Assembly (NCBI GenBank): GCA_002424865.1
Contig: DILC01000075.1
Location: 1 to 16,677, forward strand
Origin: Rhodocyclaceae bacterium UBA5602
GTDB taxonomy: Bacteria > Pseudomonadota > Gammaproteobacteria > Burkholderiales > Rhodocyclaceae
Length of the DNA: 16,677 bases
Direction of reading: 5' to 3'
A program made the position numbers and the translations under genes. How positions within the stretch are numbered: the stretch's first letter is position 1; each line of letters opens with the position of its first letter. The notes below the pieces were generated by a model, which was not told the origin of the DNA, made no database searches, and saw only the letters and a list, made by a program, of their open reading frames with translations. Positions 15,926 to 16,677 of the stretch are shown here, piece after piece.

Positions 15926-15964
15926 CAAAGCGGCATGGCATAACCAAAAATCAAAGCGGCATGG
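15926..15964. repeat. 13-base direct repeat at the end of the Tat-protein gene
   Basis: CAAAGCGGCATGG occurs at 15926-15938 and again at 15952-15964, 26 bases apart. The second copy is the last codons and stop of the minus-strand Tat-protein gene (Met-Pro-Leu-stop); the first lies in the spacer before the PqqD gene. A short local duplication is the simplest reading. Confidence 0.8.
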
Positions 15965-16565
15965 TCGTCTTCAAGTAGGCGACGATATTCTCTGCACCCC
16001 ACTGGACATTGGCTGTTGGGGTATAAGTTCCCGAACGGCCATCCCACATATCAATCAGATCCTGCAAGCCAAGCACAGTTTCCGGAACCCAACCCCGTTT
16101 CAGATTGAAATAGGCTGCGGACAAATGAGCGCCCAACTGATAAGGATCCACGGCCGCAGGGCTATCTTTTTTCTTTTCCTTGGTGGCTCCGTCAGGATTC
16201 CCGCCAGTCAGCCCCATCACCTGTAGCAAGGTAAGGCCATCAAAGCCGCTACCAAACACGGCAGAAAAAAGCTTATCACCGCCTGCAGCCGCCAGGTCGG
16301 CGGGATGCGTTTTTTCCGCATTTCCCCAGAAACCTGGCGTGCGCCCAAAACAGCTTAACGGCTCCCGATCAATACGGCTCTTTAGCAAAGCAATGGATGC
16401 CGTAGCCGAAGGCGCAAGGCACTGCGCAGCCAAGGCAGAAGTCGATTGAACTGTCATAATGGCTGTGGCTGGCACGGCAATGCCAACGCCCCGGATAAAA
16501 CGCCGACGCGGAAGCCGACGCTTTTCTTGCACCGATGTATCGGCAGAATGATCAGGCACGTTCAT
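15951..16565 (-). CDS. Tat-exported protein of unknown function with a RTPGFW motif
   Basis: The 204-residue product begins with a twin-arginine signal: PRRRFIRG (20-26), a hydrophobic stretch VGIAVPATAIMTV, and a likely cleavage after SALA (46). The mature part has two cysteines, Cys49 and Cys72, the second just before GRTPGFW (74-80), a motif I have seen in several uncharacterised secreted bacterial proteins. Then come a Lys-rich charged patch (KEKKKD, 129-134) and a C-terminal part with several aromatic residues (GRSGTYTPTANVQWG). I know no function and see no PEP-CTERM tail. An excellent ribosome site, AAAGGAG with a 6-base spacer, fixes the start. It is 64 bases upstream of, and co-directional with, the PqqD-kinase-nucleotidyltransferase genes, so it may be their first operon gene, and perhaps their substrate or partner. 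Confidence 0.8.
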   Translation of the reverse strand: MNVPDHSADTSVQEKRRLPRRRFIRGVGIAVPATAIMTVQSTSALAAQCLAPSATASIALLKSRIDREPLSCFGRTPGFWGNAEKTHPADLAAAGGDKLFSAVFGSGFDGLTLLQVMGLTGGNPDGATKEKKKDSPAAVDPYQLGAHLSAAYFNLKRGWVPETVLGLQDLIDMWDGRSGTYTPTANVQWGAENIVAYLKTTMPL

Positions 16566-16571
16566 GACTAA

Positions 16572-16602
16572 CTCCTTTGACTCAATAGGCTAGAGCATAT
16601 CA
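16572..16602 (-). promoter_or_regulatory. Ribosome site and possible extended -10 box of the Tat-protein gene
   Basis: On the minus strand, AAAGGAG (16578-16572) is a near-perfect Shine-Dalgarno site 6 bases before the ATG. Further upstream TGATATGCT (16602-16594) resembles an extended -10 element (TGN plus TATGCT) and would give a leader of about 20 bases. No good -35 box is present at 17 bases. The ribosome site is solid; the promoter is tentative. Confidence 0.4.
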
Positions 16603-16624
16603 GACAATCTTCAACTGGAACTGC

Positions 16625-16663
16625 ATGCAATCAGCACAAGAAAAATACAAAAGAAAATGCAAT
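16625..16663. repeat. Repeated ATGCAAT upstream of the Tat-protein gene
   Basis: ATGCAAT occurs at 16625-16631 and 16657-16663, exactly 32 bases apart, about three helical turns. On the minus strand this reads ATTGCAT twice, upstream of the tentative -10 box, where an activator could bind. The first copy sits in an 8-base palindrome, TGCATGCA (16622-16629). A seven-base match is short and could be chance in this AT-rich stretch. Confidence 0.3.
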
Positions 16664-16677
16664 TAACGTACCATATA

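Noticed and set aside
15874..15936. 20-codon Cys-rich minus-strand frame as a RiPP precursor
   Set aside because: No ribosome site, overlap with the PqqD start and origin in a local duplication make it too weak to call a gene; kept only as a remark in the findings.
15876..16226. 116-residue plus-strand frame over the Tat-protein and PqqD genes
   Set aside because: It is antisense to a gene with a clear Tat signal and strong ribosome site, and shows no domain of its own.
15784..16565. PEP-CTERM sorting signal on the Tat protein
   Set aside because: The C-terminus has no PEP motif, hydrophobic segment or basic tail; it ends LKTTMPL.

Overview
The window looks like a chromosomal segment of a betaproteobacterium. 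The evidence is a proteobacterial RNase E divergent from rluC, an rluC-HAD phosphatase pair, and an intact prsK-prsR-prsT set of the XrtA/PEP-CTERM (exosortase A) exopolysaccharide system. I cannot fix the genus; Nitrosomonadales-, Rhodocyclales- or Burkholderiales-type genomes all fit. There are no tRNA, rRNA, CRISPR, transposase or phage genes. Coding density is high, with one long non-coding stretch (1751-2317).

Layout. (1) 1-1750, minus strand: a dubious open frame running off the left edge, a HAD-IA phosphatase, and rluC. (2) 1751-2317: divergent rluC/rne spacer with several inverted repeats, a 16-codon upstream ORF and a strong hairpin in the rne leader. (3) 2318-5345: rne with a very long disordered tail, closed by a clear intrinsic terminator. 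(4) 5499-13591, plus strand: prsK and prsR (ATGA overlap), prsT, a lytic transglycosylase with Sel1 repeats, and a secreted trypsin-like protease, closely packed and probably one transcription unit. XrtA itself and the eps glycosyltransferase genes are not in the window. (5) 13609-16565, minus strand, convergent with the prs unit: a Tat-exported protein of unknown function, then a PqqD-like peptide chaperone, an HprK-related kinase and an NTP_transf_5-type nucleotidyltransferase. The last three overlap by 7 and 4 bases.

How the genes work together. PrsK is a membrane histidine kinase and PrsR its sigma-54-dependent regulator; PrsT is a large TPR lipoprotein. With the envelope transglycosylase and protease they suggest regulated building of the cell surface or exopolysaccharide. 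The convergent module is the most interesting part. PqqD-like protein, HprK-like kinase and NTP_transf_5 protein is the same tailoring set that accompanies some lasso peptides, but no cyclase, leader protease or obvious precursor peptide is present. The neighbouring Tat protein is the best candidate in the window for a substrate or effector; this is inference. RNase E and RluC are housekeeping genes in a conserved divergent arrangement also seen in E. coli.
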